Of a stretch of DNA of 37,984 nt, positions 1 through 8,055 are shown piece after piece. Source of the stretch: Alteromonadaceae bacterium (GTDB lineage: Bacteria; Pseudomonadota; Gammaproteobacteria; Enterobacterales; Alteromonadaceae). The notes beneath the pieces are model-generated. The model made no database searches and was not told where the DNA came from. It saw nothing but the letters and a program-made list of their open reading frames with translations. A program made the translations under genes and the position numbers. Each line of letters starts with the position of its first letter. Within the stretch, counting starts at the first letter, position 1. The stretch covers positions 181,496 through 219,479 of the forward strand of contig JAESPQ010000022.1 of assembly GCA_016765535.1 (NCBI GenBank), in the 5' to 3' direction.

Positions 1-1
1 T

Positions 2-1078
2 GATAAAACCTACCCGCGAACAGTCTTCGGGATTGGCTACCAGATAGAAGGCGGTGGGTCCACGCACTACACCAAGATTTATAACCATTGGCGCGATATG
101 CTGCGACGCTTCCTAGAGCACGAGAAAGGCTACAACACTTTAAACCTCGCGCACGGGTGGGAGTGCTTCGACACCTTCCGTGACTGGTACTTGATTAAAG
201 AGATTGGGCTGCACAAGCTTAAGTCGCGCTACCTCGTCTTCCTCGCGCCGGAGTTCTTGCCAAAGCGTATGAAGGTCGGGGGCAAAGTCGAAATGATAGT
301 TAGTCCGAAGTTCGGGCCGAAGACTTGCACCCTGTCTATTAAGAAGCCGCCGACGTGGCGTAAAGCCCGCTGGGTGGAAGCCCGGGTCAGGGATAAAGAA
401 ACCAAAGAGGTCGAAGATAAGATGGTGCTCCGGGAAGGTACAAAGAACGCGCAGCGAACACAGTTCTTTGTACCCATGGACACAGTATTATACCGCCGCA
501 AGAAAGCAGCTATTAAAATTTGGTCTGAATATATCGGCAGTGAAGAGGACCGAATAGCCCTCGCGTCCCTAGAGCGGACGAAGGACCGCAACACCCGGGA
601 ATTGATGCGGATAGGCCGCAGTAACTTAACCAAGGGTGCCACTCAGCACTATAATAAAATAATCGCCCCCGCACAGGCGCTACAGGGCAAACAGCTTCTT
701 AAGGCCCGGGCGAAGGAAGCCAAACGACTTGCAGGGCTGGATGATGTCGAATTAAGAATAAAACAGCGGGGCATATATCGCGGGCTGGGCTACATCGGGG
801 AAGGGAAATACCCTACCAGAATAAACAAGGTTAAGACCCGGGCATACAACCGATGGATGTGGATATTAGACAGGTGCTACAAGAATTGTGACCGCAGAGA
901 AGACACCAACATGTACCTAGGTTATAGGCTGGGCAAAAAGTTCTTGTGCTTCCAAGATTTTGCCAAGTGGTTCGAGAAACATGACCGCCCGGGCAGCCCG
1001 CTTCCAACCTTCATCGTCAAACCCAATAGTAACGGTAAATTGGTCCTCGGGCCGAAGAATACTAAATTAATGTTCTAG
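2..1078 (+). CDS. Phage protein with a duplicated GxG...YxxW...W domain (5' partial)
   Basis: The reading frame is open from the first codon of the window, so the true start lies to the left; the first ATG is at 98. The part present holds two related domains. The first spans about positions 26-190 and reads FGIGY, IYNHWRDML, then WECFDTFRDW. The second, residues 226-295 counted from the ATG at 98, reads GLGYIG, AYNRWMWILDRCY, then FLCFQDFAKWF. I recognise this pattern from many uncharacterised phage proteins, some of which carry nuclease or DNA-binding modules, but its function is not known to me. The roughly 180 residues between the copies are lysine- and arginine-rich. No catalytic motif is visible. 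The stop codon is followed at once by the Shine-Dalgarno sequence of the next gene, so the two are likely co-transcribed. Confidence 0.8.
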   Translation, partial: DKTYPRTVFGIGYQIEGGGSTHYTKIYNHWRDMLRRFLEHEKGYNTLNLAHGWECFDTFRDWYLIKEIGLHKLKSRYLVFLAPEFLPKRMKVGGKVEMIVSPKFGPKTCTLSIKKPPTWRKARWVEARVRDKETKEVEDKMVLREGTKNAQRTQFFVPMDTVLYRRKKAAIKIWSEYIGSEEDRIALASLERTKDRNTRELMRIGRSNLTKGATQHYNKIIAPAQALQGKQLLKARAKEAKRLAGLDDVELRIKQRGIYRGLGYIGEGKYPTRINKVKTRAYNRWMWILDRCYKNCDRREDTNMYLGYRLGKKFLCFQDFAKWFEKHDRPGSPLPTFIVKPNSNGKLVLGPKNTKLMF

Positions 1079-1088
1079 GAGAACAATC

Positions 1089-1622
1089 GTGAAAAGACAA
1101 AAGTACCCAGTATCAGTAATCAACATCGGCGCGGTCATTTATGACGTGATGGCTTTCACCTACGAAGGCAAAACAGAAATAGATATTCGCCATTGGCATG
1201 TTCGCTCTATCCAGCGGAAGCGTATGTCTCGCTTAGAGAAACGTTTCCTCGCGATGGGGACACATCCCCGGGATGCCACGCAGTATGTGGGCCTAACAGC
1301 CAAGAACGAATTCACTTGGGGCCGACTCGGGGGGATATCGCCTCGTGTCGATGGTTGGTCCAAGTCTATCAGCCGCCGGGACCGCATGAAGTTCACGGTC
1401 GGGGACGATTTACCGTCAGGTGTATACACCACGATTCTACAGGCGCTAAAGTATGCCTTGCTCGACGCGCAGGGGGACCTAAACCGTTGGCAGGCTAGCC
1501 AAGCGGAAGTAGGCAGCCCCGAAGAGTGGCAAGAGTGGGAAGATGAAATAAACGACTGTAAACGGGAAATTCGCGCACTGAAAACACGCTTAACAAAAAT
1601 AAAGAGAGGAAAGTTTGCATAA
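1089..1622 (+). CDS. Hypothetical protein with a C-terminal coiled coil
   Basis: I do not recognise this 177-residue protein. It starts at GTG, six bases after a strong AGGAGA ribosome binding site that overlaps the end of the previous gene. The N-terminal half is basic and has a beta-like start. The last 50 residues are charged and helical, with regularly spaced leucine, isoleucine and tryptophan (for example EWQEWEDEINDCKREIRALK), which suggests a coiled coil and perhaps self-association. The stop codon overlaps the TTG-started gene that follows. The position suggests an accessory gene ahead of the packaging genes. Confidence 0.75.
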   Translation: MKRQKYPVSVINIGAVIYDVMAFTYEGKTEIDIRHWHVRSIQRKRMSRLEKRFLAMGTHPRDATQYVGLTAKNEFTWGRLGGISPRVDGWSKSISRRDRMKFTVGDDLPSGVYTTILQALKYALLDAQGDLNRWQASQAEVGSPEEWQEWEDEINDCKREIRALKTRLTKIKRGKFA

Positions 1623-1875
1623 TCGAAAACGTATACTAGTCTTAGGTGTATCAGGACATACAACGCACATCGTGGAAATGCTTAAACGCGAAGGCCACAA
1701 GGTGATAACATTACACGACATAGAACGAGGATTAAACAATGAGTCTTTCAGCAGAATTGAACCATTTCAGAATACCGATGCTTGGGCGCTTTCTAGGCCA
1801 CGCAATGCAGAACACCCACGGAAGCTTTCTCGAAGGGGAAGTCTACGTCATCACCGCATACAATCCCCAAGATAA
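1615..1875 (+). CDS. Small TTG-started ORF with a Rossmann-like N-terminus
   Basis: A TTG codon at 1615 follows GAGAGGA with four bases between them, and overlaps the previous stop. The first 40 or so residues look like a real protein: RILVLGVSGHTTHIVEMLKR followed by EGHKVITLHDIE is a beta-alpha-beta pattern with a GxSGH turn, as seen at the start of nucleotide-binding folds. After about 1739 the frame runs inside the next gene and the translation becomes arginine- and serine-rich, as expected of an out-of-frame shadow. It may be a small protein with a non-conserved tail, a gene truncated when the next gene arrived, or a chance ORF. The 137-base overlap with the downstream gene is unusually long for this window. 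Confidence 0.45.
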   Translation: MHNRKRILVLGVSGHTTHIVEMLKREGHKVITLHDIERGLNNESFSRIEPFQNTDAWALSRPRNAEHPRKLSRRGSLRHHRIQSPR

Positions 1876-3184
1876 AACGGTGCAAACAACGGGCCGCACC
1901 ACCCGTAACCGTTGGATAGACGCCAACTCATTTGAAGTTGTCCGCAATGCGTCATGGGACTTTGCAGAAGGGCATTGTGCTCCGCATTTGGAAGCAGCAA
2001 GTGACTTCACGAATGACCTAGCCAAGTTCGAAGACCACGGCCATGACGACCACATCGAAACGTTGGCATTTGCCCCTTTCCTTAACATAGATTTGGCTAA
2101 CAGCCCGGACTACTCCGCAACAGGTCGCTACATTGGTGATGCTTGGCCGGAAATGACATCGAGAATGCTGCGCCCCGCACGTCCGCTAGCCGCGGACGAA
2201 AACCAACATAAAATACTAAGCCATGACTTTACGTCACTTGAGCAAAAGGCCATGACATATGCCCGCAAAGGTAAAAGCCGAGCGAACGCGATGTTCCATT
2301 ACGCGACAGGTAGAGCAGAGTTCTTAGCACAACAACATCGCGAGCGCCGCTTCGCATCTCTCGGACCTCATGCGGATAGACTCTTCTTGACCTTGCGTGA
2401 CCCCGAAGAAAGCCGAGCAATGCTAAAAGAAAAGTTCGAGGCTATCCAATATTCAGCCAAGCAGGAACCGTCCCTAACAGATGATATAAGCGACGCCTTT
2501 TTAGCAGTGCAACGCTTGATGCAAGTGCCTGACCATCTATTAGTCGAGAAGCAGACACTAACGGCTGACGCGATGCACCAAATGCAGTTTAATTGCCGAT
2601 GTGTCATGCCTGACCTCACAAAAGGTGCGTTTATCTTAGATGAAGGATATATAGAGCGCATAGAAGACGGCAAACCGACGTACTCGAAGCCTTTCATGAT
2701 TAAGGGTGCAGAGATGTCCGCTAAGTTCGAAAAGACCATGAGAGCGCGATTAGAGCGCGATATGACCCGGGTTAACCGCACGGTGTTGGGTATGTCGCCC
2801 GTGTCAAGCGGAGTTTACAACTGTACCGTTGAGTGCATCATGGGTATAGGTGACTTTATCCAAGGCCGCACATACCGTGCGATATTCAACGGCATTAGCC
2901 AGAACATCCGAGTCGAGCACCCTGATACCTTAGTGCCTGTACCCGTTGACCGCTTGTACTTCGACCGCAAGCAAGAGCTAACATTGATGGACGACCGTGA
3001 CGGGCCAATGTCACCTACCTTTGAAGAGCAGACCACGAAAGACGAATCGTATGGGCCGAAGGACTCGTCGCCGGAAGAAACGACTTTTGTACATAAATCA
3101 GCAACCCGTAAAACGCAGGAAGTGCATGAAGAAAATGAAGGCACAGCCAACCTACGCAAATACCGCTTCAATCCAGAAGCATAA
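1739..3184 (+). CDS. Large protein of unknown function with two beta-rich segments
   Basis: This 481-residue product is not one I recognise. An ATG at 1739 lies eight bases after GAACGAGG. The chain has a beta-rich segment near residues 28-70 (LEGEVYVITAYN, then TTGRTTRNRW and SFEVV), a long mixed, mainly helical middle, and a second beta-rich segment near 360-415 (GVYNCTVECIMG, then FIQGRTYRAIFNG and VPVDRLYF). Both beta segments could be small SH3-like barrels; that is inference from hydrophobic spacing. The last 60 residues are acidic, polar and probably disordered. No signal peptide, membrane segment or catalytic motif is seen. It lies in the accessory block before the terminase genes. 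Confidence 0.8.
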   Translation: MSLSAELNHFRIPMLGRFLGHAMQNTHGSFLEGEVYVITAYNPQDKTVQTTGRTTRNRWIDANSFEVVRNASWDFAEGHCAPHLEAASDFTNDLAKFEDHGHDDHIETLAFAPFLNIDLANSPDYSATGRYIGDAWPEMTSRMLRPARPLAADENQHKILSHDFTSLEQKAMTYARKGKSRANAMFHYATGRAEFLAQQHRERRFASLGPHADRLFLTLRDPEESRAMLKEKFEAIQYSAKQEPSLTDDISDAFLAVQRLMQVPDHLLVEKQTLTADAMHQMQFNCRCVMPDLTKGAFILDEGYIERIEDGKPTYSKPFMIKGAEMSAKFEKTMRARLERDMTRVNRTVLGMSPVSSGVYNCTVECIMGIGDFIQGRTYRAIFNGISQNIRVEHPDTLVPVPVDRLYFDRKQELTLMDDRDGPMSPTFEEQTTKDESYGPKDSSPEETTFVHKSATRKTQEVHEENEGTANLRKYRFNPEA

Positions 3185-3193
3185 GGCGACATT

Positions 3194-3436
3194 ATGAAAA
3201 TCTATGCAACAGATGATAATGACTTAGCAGTAATCGGCATGGGCGAGAAGTGGACCATCAAAGATATAAACTTCGCGTTCGGTTGTGGTATGAACCGCTC
3301 CCGCCTCCTCGTTAAAAAAGCAATTCGCTGTGGGGTGATGCAAAAGGGTGTAGACGAGAACAAAGCGTTTACTGTAATTGCCAAATACACGTACAACTTA
3401 GATACCATTAACGCCGCAGACGCGTCCATAAAATAA
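3194..3436 (+). CDS. Small hypothetical protein, possible helix-turn-helix
   Basis: An 80-residue protein starting ten bases after the previous stop. The middle, WTIKDINFAFGCGMNRSRLL followed by VKKAIRCGVM, has the length and spacing of a helix-turn-helix, with a turn near GCGMN. The call is tentative because the score rests on pattern alone. It is the last gene before the promoter region at 3444-3502, so a DNA-binding role on that region would make sense but is unproven. Confidence 0.65.
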   Translation: MKIYATDDNDLAVIGMGEKWTIKDINFAFGCGMNRSRLLVKKAIRCGVMQKGVDENKAFTVIAKYTYNLDTINAADASIK

Positions 3437-3443
3437 AAACCAT

Positions 3444-3473
3444 TTGTTAATCGACCCCTTTATCCTGTAGTAT
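3444..3473 (+). promoter_or_regulatory. Sigma70-like promoter ahead of the terminase genes
   Basis: TTGTTA at 3444-3449 and TAGTAT at 3468-3473 are separated by 18 bases, a reasonable -35/-10 pair in a gap between genes. It would start transcripts near 3480 into the packaging and head operon. The -10 box sits inside the nested inverted repeats listed next. Confidence 0.55.
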
Positions 3474-3502
3474 GCTTTCATACACAGAATCAACAAGGGG
3501 TC
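3453..3502 (+). repeat. Nested inverted repeats over the terminase promoter
   Basis: The outer arms are GACCCCTT at 3453-3460 and AAGGGGTC at 3495-3502, perfect over 8 bp. Inside them lies GTATG-CTTT-CATAC at 3470-3483, perfect over 5 bp, and a wider imperfect dyad from TGTAG to ACACA. The right outer arm contains the AAGGGG ribosome binding site of the small terminase gene and is followed by TTTT. It could be an operator, a weak terminator or attenuator, or an RNA structure that hides the ribosome binding site. Confidence 0.6.
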
Positions 3503-3536
3503 TTTTATCAAAACTTTAGAAGAAAAAATCGAAGCA

Positions 3537-3902
3537 ATGTGCGAAGAGATTGGGGCACCAAAGCCCTTCGAATTCCTCATGCAGGTAGCGAGCGGAACAG
3601 ACCCACGTAACACCTCGCTAATCTACAATATGGTCGAAGCATTAGACGGGCAGAACGGCGAAGGCTGCGCCCCGGATGACTTTGATTGGATGGAACTAGT
3701 TGACGTTATTCGCGAGAAGTACAAGGGCGCGAAAGTGTCCATCGGTGAGTCTCAAGCAGCTACCAAACTCATTCTAGAATACACACATTCCAAGAAGCGT
3801 CAGACCGATTTAAACGGCGCTGCGGAAGGACAGCAAGAAATAGAAAAGCTGACAAAATCCGAAATTCGAATGTTCACCAAGAAATTCAACCACGAGTATT
3901 AG
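3537..3902 (+). CDS. terS: Terminase small subunit
   Basis: The 121-residue protein lies directly upstream of the large terminase, and its start (MCEEIGAPKPFEFLMQVASG) resembles small terminase subunits, which bind the packaging site on concatemeric DNA and load the large subunit. The middle is acidic and helical. The C-terminal end is basic (KLTKSEIRMFTKKFNHEY), suiting contact with the large subunit. The start is uncertain. The ATG at 3537 has no good ribosome binding site, whereas AAGGGG at 3495-3500 lies six bases before an in-frame ATC at 3507. Starting there would add KTLEEKIEA, which continues the helix typical of the family. Confidence 0.75.
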   Translation: MCEEIGAPKPFEFLMQVASGTDPRNTSLIYNMVEALDGQNGEGCAPDDFDWMELVDVIREKYKGAKVSIGESQAATKLILEYTHSKKRQTDLNGAAEGQQEIEKLTKSEIRMFTKKFNHEY

Positions 3903-3906
3903 ACCC

Positions 3907-5484
3907 ATGCCGTTAGCTGACAAGAACGACAAAATAGAAGAAGAGGTCAAGTGGACACGCAACGAAAAGCGGATGCTCAAGCATTTGCTATTGAATGATA
4001 ACCTTGCGTATAGCCGATACTTCTTCAAGCACAGGGAAGCGATGAAGATGCTGATTAGTCCACACCATTTGATTATGGCGGACACTTTAAGGAAAGTATT
4101 CACCGGGGAAATTAAACGACTCATTATTAACGTGCCACCGGGATACACAAAGACCGAGATGGCCGTTATCCTGTTTATGTCACAGGGCCTAGCAATCAAC
4201 CCCAAGGCCAAGTTTATTCACGCGACTTACTCCGGCGATTTAGCATTAGAGAACAGCCAGAAAACAAAAGATATTGTCATCTCTCCCGAGTTCCATGACC
4301 TCTTCGGTCTTAACGTCCGACAAGATTCTAAGTCCAAGAAGAAATGGTATACAGAAGAAGGCGGCGGTGTGTATGCGGTTGCTGCGGGTGGTGCGATTAC
4401 TGGCTTCCGTGCAGGACGGTTCCAGTTAGGTTTTCAAGGTGCGTTTATCTTCGATGACCCGATTAAACCCGATGATGCGTACAGCCCAACGAAAAGGGCC
4501 AAGATTAACAACCGATTTATGAACACCTTTAAAAGTCGTCTTGCTCTTGAGAAAGAAACGCCGATGATTCTTATCATGCAGCGTATCCACGAAGACGACC
4601 CAAGCGGTTATTTACTTACAGGCGGTACAGGTGAGAAGTGGCACCATTTGTTATTACCTACACCAATGCCACCGGGGCCCGTAAGCAAGTGGTATCCTAA
4701 AGAGTATACCCATGGCATACCTATTGAGTATGACCTCGAACCCGGGCCGCTGTGGCCCTTTAAGCATGATGCAGAAAAGCTCGTAGAGATGGAACGGACA
4801 GACCCATATACTACATCGTCGCAGTACGGCCAACGCCCTACACCTAAAGGCGGTACGATCTTTAAGGATGAATGGTGGAAGTATTGGACTGTGCTACCGA
4901 AAGATTTAGCGTATATGAGAATCTATGCGGATACAGCCCAGAAGAAAGAAGAACACAACGATTACACGGTACTTCAAGCATGGGCATATTCGCCTAGCAT
5001 GGGCATCATTTTAATTGAACAATTTCGTGGTAAGCTAGAGGCCCCGGAGTTAGAAAAAACCTTTGTCGAATTCTGGAATAAAATGACGGATTGGTGTAAG
5101 GCGCAGGGCATACGTTGCACCGTGGTAAAAGTGGAAGATAAATCGTCGGGGTCGAGTTTGATTCAGACCATTAAGAAAAAGACGCTAGTACCGATTAAAG
5201 GTATCCAGCGTTCTAAGGATAAAATCACTCGTGCTTACGGTGTGGTCCCACAGATTACAACGGGTAACGTTTGGCTACCACAAAACGCCGTTTGGATATT
5301 TGATTTTAAAGACGAGTGCCGTAAGTTCAGCCCGTTAATGGCACACAAACACGATGACCAAATTGACCCATTGATGGATGCAGTGGAAGATATGTTAATG
5401 AATAAAAACGTCGTGCCAGTTGGCGGCGAGTCACACACGCAAACAGATGATACCCCGGGGACAGATTATGGCTACTATGGGTAA
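3907..5484 (+). CDS. terL: Terminase large subunit
   Basis: ATP-driven motor and nuclease that packages DNA into the prohead. The 525 residues hold an N-terminal ATPase and a C-terminal RNase H-like nuclease. The Walker A-like loop is NVPPGYTKTE at 75-84, a variant without the usual GK[ST]. Walker B is FIFDDP at 180-185, and the coupling motif lies near ILIMQR at 221-226. Candidate metal-binding nuclease residues are D341 (YADTAQKK), E409/D410 (VEDKSSG) and the HDDQID cluster at 481-486. Length is normal for the family. It follows the small subunit by four bases. One of only two GATC sites in the window lies within it, at 4857. Confidence 0.97.
   Translation: MPLADKNDKIEEEVKWTRNEKRMLKHLLLNDNLAYSRYFFKHREAMKMLISPHHLIMADTLRKVFTGEIKRLIINVPPGYTKTEMAVILFMSQGLAINPKAKFIHATYSGDLALENSQKTKDIVISPEFHDLFGLNVRQDSKSKKKWYTEEGGGVYAVAAGGAITGFRAGRFQLGFQGAFIFDDPIKPDDAYSPTKRAKINNRFMNTFKSRLALEKETPMILIMQRIHEDDPSGYLLTGGTGEKWHHLLLPTPMPPGPVSKWYPKEYTHGIPIEYDLEPGPLWPFKHDAEKLVEMERTDPYTTSSQYGQRPTPKGGTIFKDEWWKYWTVLPKDLAYMRIYADTAQKKEEHNDYTVLQAWAYSPSMGIILIEQFRGKLEAPELEKTFVEFWNKMTDWCKAQGIRCTVVKVEDKSSGSSLIQTIKKKTLVPIKGIQRSKDKITRAYGVVPQITTGNVWLPQNAVWIFDFKDECRKFSPLMAHKHDDQIDPLMDAVEDMLMNKNVVPVGGESHTQTDDTPGTDYGYYG
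4857..4860. other. GATC site, one of two seen in the window
   Basis: GATC occurs here, inside the large terminase gene. Reading every line by eye I found only this copy and the one at 37016-37019 in 38 kb. It is listed because the motif is so rare here. Confidence 0.85.
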
Positions 5485-5728
5485 TAAACCAGACTCAAAG
5501 CTTGAGGAAATATCCAAGAGCAATAAGGTCAAGCGGGACAAGTTGAAGGTCCCAATAAAGCTAAAGAAACGTCGCTGGTTAGAGCCACTAGTCTTCTTTA
5601 TCAAAATATGGTGTATACTTAGGGGCAGAGGGCCGAGCAAAGCTACTGTTAATTGGCTAGCGAAGTACGGCATCAAACAAACCATCGGAAAAGTAGGGGC
5701 AGGTAATGGCGAAGAAAAAAGTAAATAA
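5468..5728 (+). CDS. Small basic hypothetical protein between terminase and portal
   Basis: The open frame extends back to 5420, but the ATG at 5468 is preferred: GGGG at 5457-5460 lies seven bases upstream, and this choice gives only a 17-base overlap with the large terminase. The product has 86 residues with a lysine-rich N-terminal half and one short hydrophobic stretch (WLEPLVFFIKIWCIL) that may be a membrane-associated or buried helix. It overlaps the portal start by 23 bases. I recognise no family. It could be a packaging accessory, or a chance frame, since the bounds on both sides are overlaps. Confidence 0.6.
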   Translation: MATMGNKPDSKLEEISKSNKVKRDKLKVPIKLKKRRWLEPLVFFIKIWCILRGRGPSKATVNWLAKYGIKQTIGKVGAGNGEEKSK

Positions 5729-7130
5729 AAAGCTCGACACAGGCGGGGGCGATAAAGGCAGTAAAAGCCTTTTTGACAATAAGGGCTCCCCCGGCTTTGC
5801 GAGTTATAACGGCTTTATCGAGGAGAAAGAGAAACACCCCTCGTTAATTGGCGCGAAGAAGTTCATAACTTATAGTGATATGCTCGCTAATACGTCCATT
5901 GTGGGCGCAGGGGTGCGATATTTCCTTAACTTAATATCTAAGGCACAGTGGAATGTAGAACCGTTTGACGATAGCCCAGAGGCGCTAGAATACGCGGAGC
6001 TGTTAGAATCGGCTATACATGATATGGAAACCCCGTGGTATCGTATTGTGCGACGTTCAGCAATGTACCGCTTCTATGGTTTCAGTATACAAGAGTGGAT
6101 ACTTAAACGCCGAATAGACGGTCGCTTAGGTTTCAAGGATATTGAGCCACGACCACAGCATACTATCGAACGCTGGGACATCGAAAACGGGCGAGTAATC
6201 GGCGTAGTACAACGCGACGCGCAAGACTTTTCAGAGGTATACCTAGACATAAACTGGCTAGTATATATCACGGATGACAGTATCACCGATGTACCAGAAG
6301 GTATCGGCCTGTTTCGTCACATTGTAGAAACGGTTGAGAAGCTAAAACGCTATGAGCAGTTAGAAGCGTTCGGCTTTGAAACAGACCTACGCGGTATCCC
6401 GATTGTTAAAGCCCCGTTAGAAGATTTAGCCGATTTAGTAAGCCGCGGTGAGATAACCCCGGCAGAGCGTAATATTATATTACAACCGCTCAAGAACTTT
6501 GTCGCGAATCATATCAAGAGTGCTAAGTTAGGCATGATGATAGATTCTAGCACGTACAAGAGCAAGGACACGGCGGAATCGGTATCACCTACGCCCAAGT
6601 GGGACGTAGAACTATTAAAGGGCTCTAGCACATCACAGGACGCCATAGCGGTAGCGATTAACAGACTTAACCACGAGATTGCACGTTTACTCGGTGTTGA
6701 AGCGTTATTACTGGGTGCCGACGGCCGTGGTTCAGAAGCGTTATCGCGTGATAAATCACAGAACTTCTTTTTAATTGTTGATTCTACATTAATGGAGTTG
6801 GCAGAATCTTATAAGAAGTCTATAGTTACAGTACTAGGCGAACAGAACGGCATGGACTTGCAGAAGAAACCAAGCTTTAAACCCGAAGCGATTAAATTTA
6901 AAGACGTTGAAGAAATTACAACGGCCCTTAAAGACCTTGCAAGTGCAGGCGCTCCGATTATGGCTGATGACCCTATTATTAACGAGATACGCGATTTACT
7001 TGGCACCTCACGTATTGACGTAGTAAAGATTCTTCAAGACCTAGCGGTAAATACTGACCACAATTCAGACCACCCAAAAGACGACGATGAAATAGCAGCA
7101 GAAGTCGATAAACTATTAGGAGGTAAATAA
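5706..7130 (+). CDS. Portal protein (DUF935/Mu gp29-like)
   Basis: Forms the dodecameric ring at one vertex of the head through which DNA is packaged and leaves, and on which the neck assembles. The 474 residues match the DUF935 type: ITYSDMLANTSIVGAGVRYF near 58-77, WYRIVRRSAMYRFYGFSIQE near 103-122, the DIEPRP segment, and the long helical crown with ARLLGVEALLLGADGRGSEA near 329-348. The C-terminus is acidic. The stop overlaps the next ATG by one base. Its place between large terminase and head-morphogenesis genes supports the call. Confidence 0.93.
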   Translation: MAKKKVNKKLDTGGGDKGSKSLFDNKGSPGFASYNGFIEEKEKHPSLIGAKKFITYSDMLANTSIVGAGVRYFLNLISKAQWNVEPFDDSPEALEYAELLESAIHDMETPWYRIVRRSAMYRFYGFSIQEWILKRRIDGRLGFKDIEPRPQHTIERWDIENGRVIGVVQRDAQDFSEVYLDINWLVYITDDSITDVPEGIGLFRHIVETVEKLKRYEQLEAFGFETDLRGIPIVKAPLEDLADLVSRGEITPAERNIILQPLKNFVANHIKSAKLGMMIDSSTYKSKDTAESVSPTPKWDVELLKGSSTSQDAIAVAINRLNHEIARLLGVEALLLGADGRGSEALSRDKSQNFFLIVDSTLMELAESYKKSIVTVLGEQNGMDLQKKPSFKPEAIKFKDVEEITTALKDLASAGAPIMADDPIINEIRDLLGTSRIDVVKILQDLAVNTDHNSDHPKDDDEIAAEVDKLLGGK

Positions 7131-7681
7131 TGGCATTAGTCGTAGGCACAAATAGTTACGCACCCCGAGCGGACGCGGACACGTACTTCGCAGACTCTAT
7201 CCGGGCAGCGCAGTGGATTGCGTTTAGCGAACCTCTACGTGATTCGGGAATGGTGGAAGCCACCCGAGTTTTCGAGCGTCAGCGTTGGCGCGGGGAGAAA
7301 GAAATTAGTACACAGACGTTAGCGTTTGGCCGTACGGGTCTAACAGGTAAAGAGGGTGAATCAGTTACACCCGCACAGTCCCTATTAGATATAAGCGAAG
7401 CCCAATTCGAATACGCGCTTGCACTGTTAGTGGACGCGTCGGTATTGGAAAGCAACGACGCCACGGGCTCTAACGTTAAGAGTCTGAAAGCAGGTTCAGC
7501 AGCGATGGAGTTCTTCCGGGTTACGACGGGCACAAGGTTCCCGGTCATTGTTACTGACATTATCGGTCAATATCTGTTAGGCAGCGCAGCAGCACTCGGG
7601 GTAACTCCGTGTGTCAGTGGAACAGATGTAGAAAGTGGCTTCACGGACCGCGACCAGTTTGGATTTAGGGAGCCCCTATAA
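7130..7681 (+). CDS. DnaT-like domain head-tail connector protein
   Basis: The 183-residue protein begins with the pattern of the 'putative DnaT-like' phage family: SYAPRADADTYFADS, an AAQW segment, then MVEATRVFERQRWRGEK. Despite the name, these proteins sit in structural operons and probably act as head-tail connectors or adaptors below the portal. Here the gene lies between portal and another connector-size gene and overlaps both by a base, which supports a neck role. The C-terminal third (RFPVIVTDIIGQYLLG) resembles the end of this family. The ssDNA-binding label should not be taken literally. Confidence 0.75.
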   Translation: MALVVGTNSYAPRADADTYFADSIRAAQWIAFSEPLRDSGMVEATRVFERQRWRGEKEISTQTLAFGRTGLTGKEGESVTPAQSLLDISEAQFEYALALLVDASVLESNDATGSNVKSLKAGSAAMEFFRVTTGTRFPVIVTDIIGQYLLGSAAALGVTPCVSGTDVESGFTDRDQFGFREPL

Positions 7682-8055
7682 TGTCTCATTTACCCAATAT
7701 ATTTAATGCGAATATCGCCCAGCTACTAAACAAGAACATGGGGCAATTAGTGTTCCCACTTACCCTTAAAAAGGTAGTGGCGACCCGTGACCCTAGTGAC
7801 TCTACAAAGCAAATAGAAGTTGTTACAGAGCACCCCGGGAGGGGCTTCGTAGATGACAACGCACTTAGGTTCCGTAGTGGGACCACGACACAGTTCAGCG
7901 AAAAAAGTATCGCTATCTTAGGCGACAGTCTACCCGATAATATCATCCCAGAACCGGGCGACCTTATCTTCATCGAAAACGAGGACCATACAATCGCAGA
8001 AAACGGCGTAGTGCGGGACCCGGCGGGGGCGTTGTTCGAATGTGTAGTCGAGTAG
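7681..8055 (+). CDS. Putative head-tail stopper/connector protein
   Basis: A 124-residue, beta-rich protein with the start FNANIAQLLNKNMGQLVFPL followed by TLKK, and a later EPGDLIFIENEDHTI that would suit a beta barrel. Its size, order (after portal and DnaT-like connector) and beta pattern fit a stopper or head completion protein, which seals the filled head and receives the tail. I do not see a diagnostic motif, so the role is inferred from position. It overlaps the MuF-like gene by 16 bases. Confidence 0.6.
   Translation: MSHLPNIFNANIAQLLNKNMGQLVFPLTLKKVVATRDPSDSTKQIEVVTEHPGRGFVDDNALRFRSGTTTQFSEKSIAILGDSLPDNIIPEPGDLIFIENEDHTIAENGVVRDPAGALFECVVE

Noticed and set aside
1615-1745. A programmed frameshift joining the TTG-started ORF to the 481-residue gene
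   Set aside because: No slip heptamer is seen near the junction and the downstream gene has its own good start.
5420-5467. An earlier start for the small gene between terminase and portal
   Set aside because: It would overlap the large terminase by 65 bases and lacks the ribosome binding site that the ATG at 5468 has.
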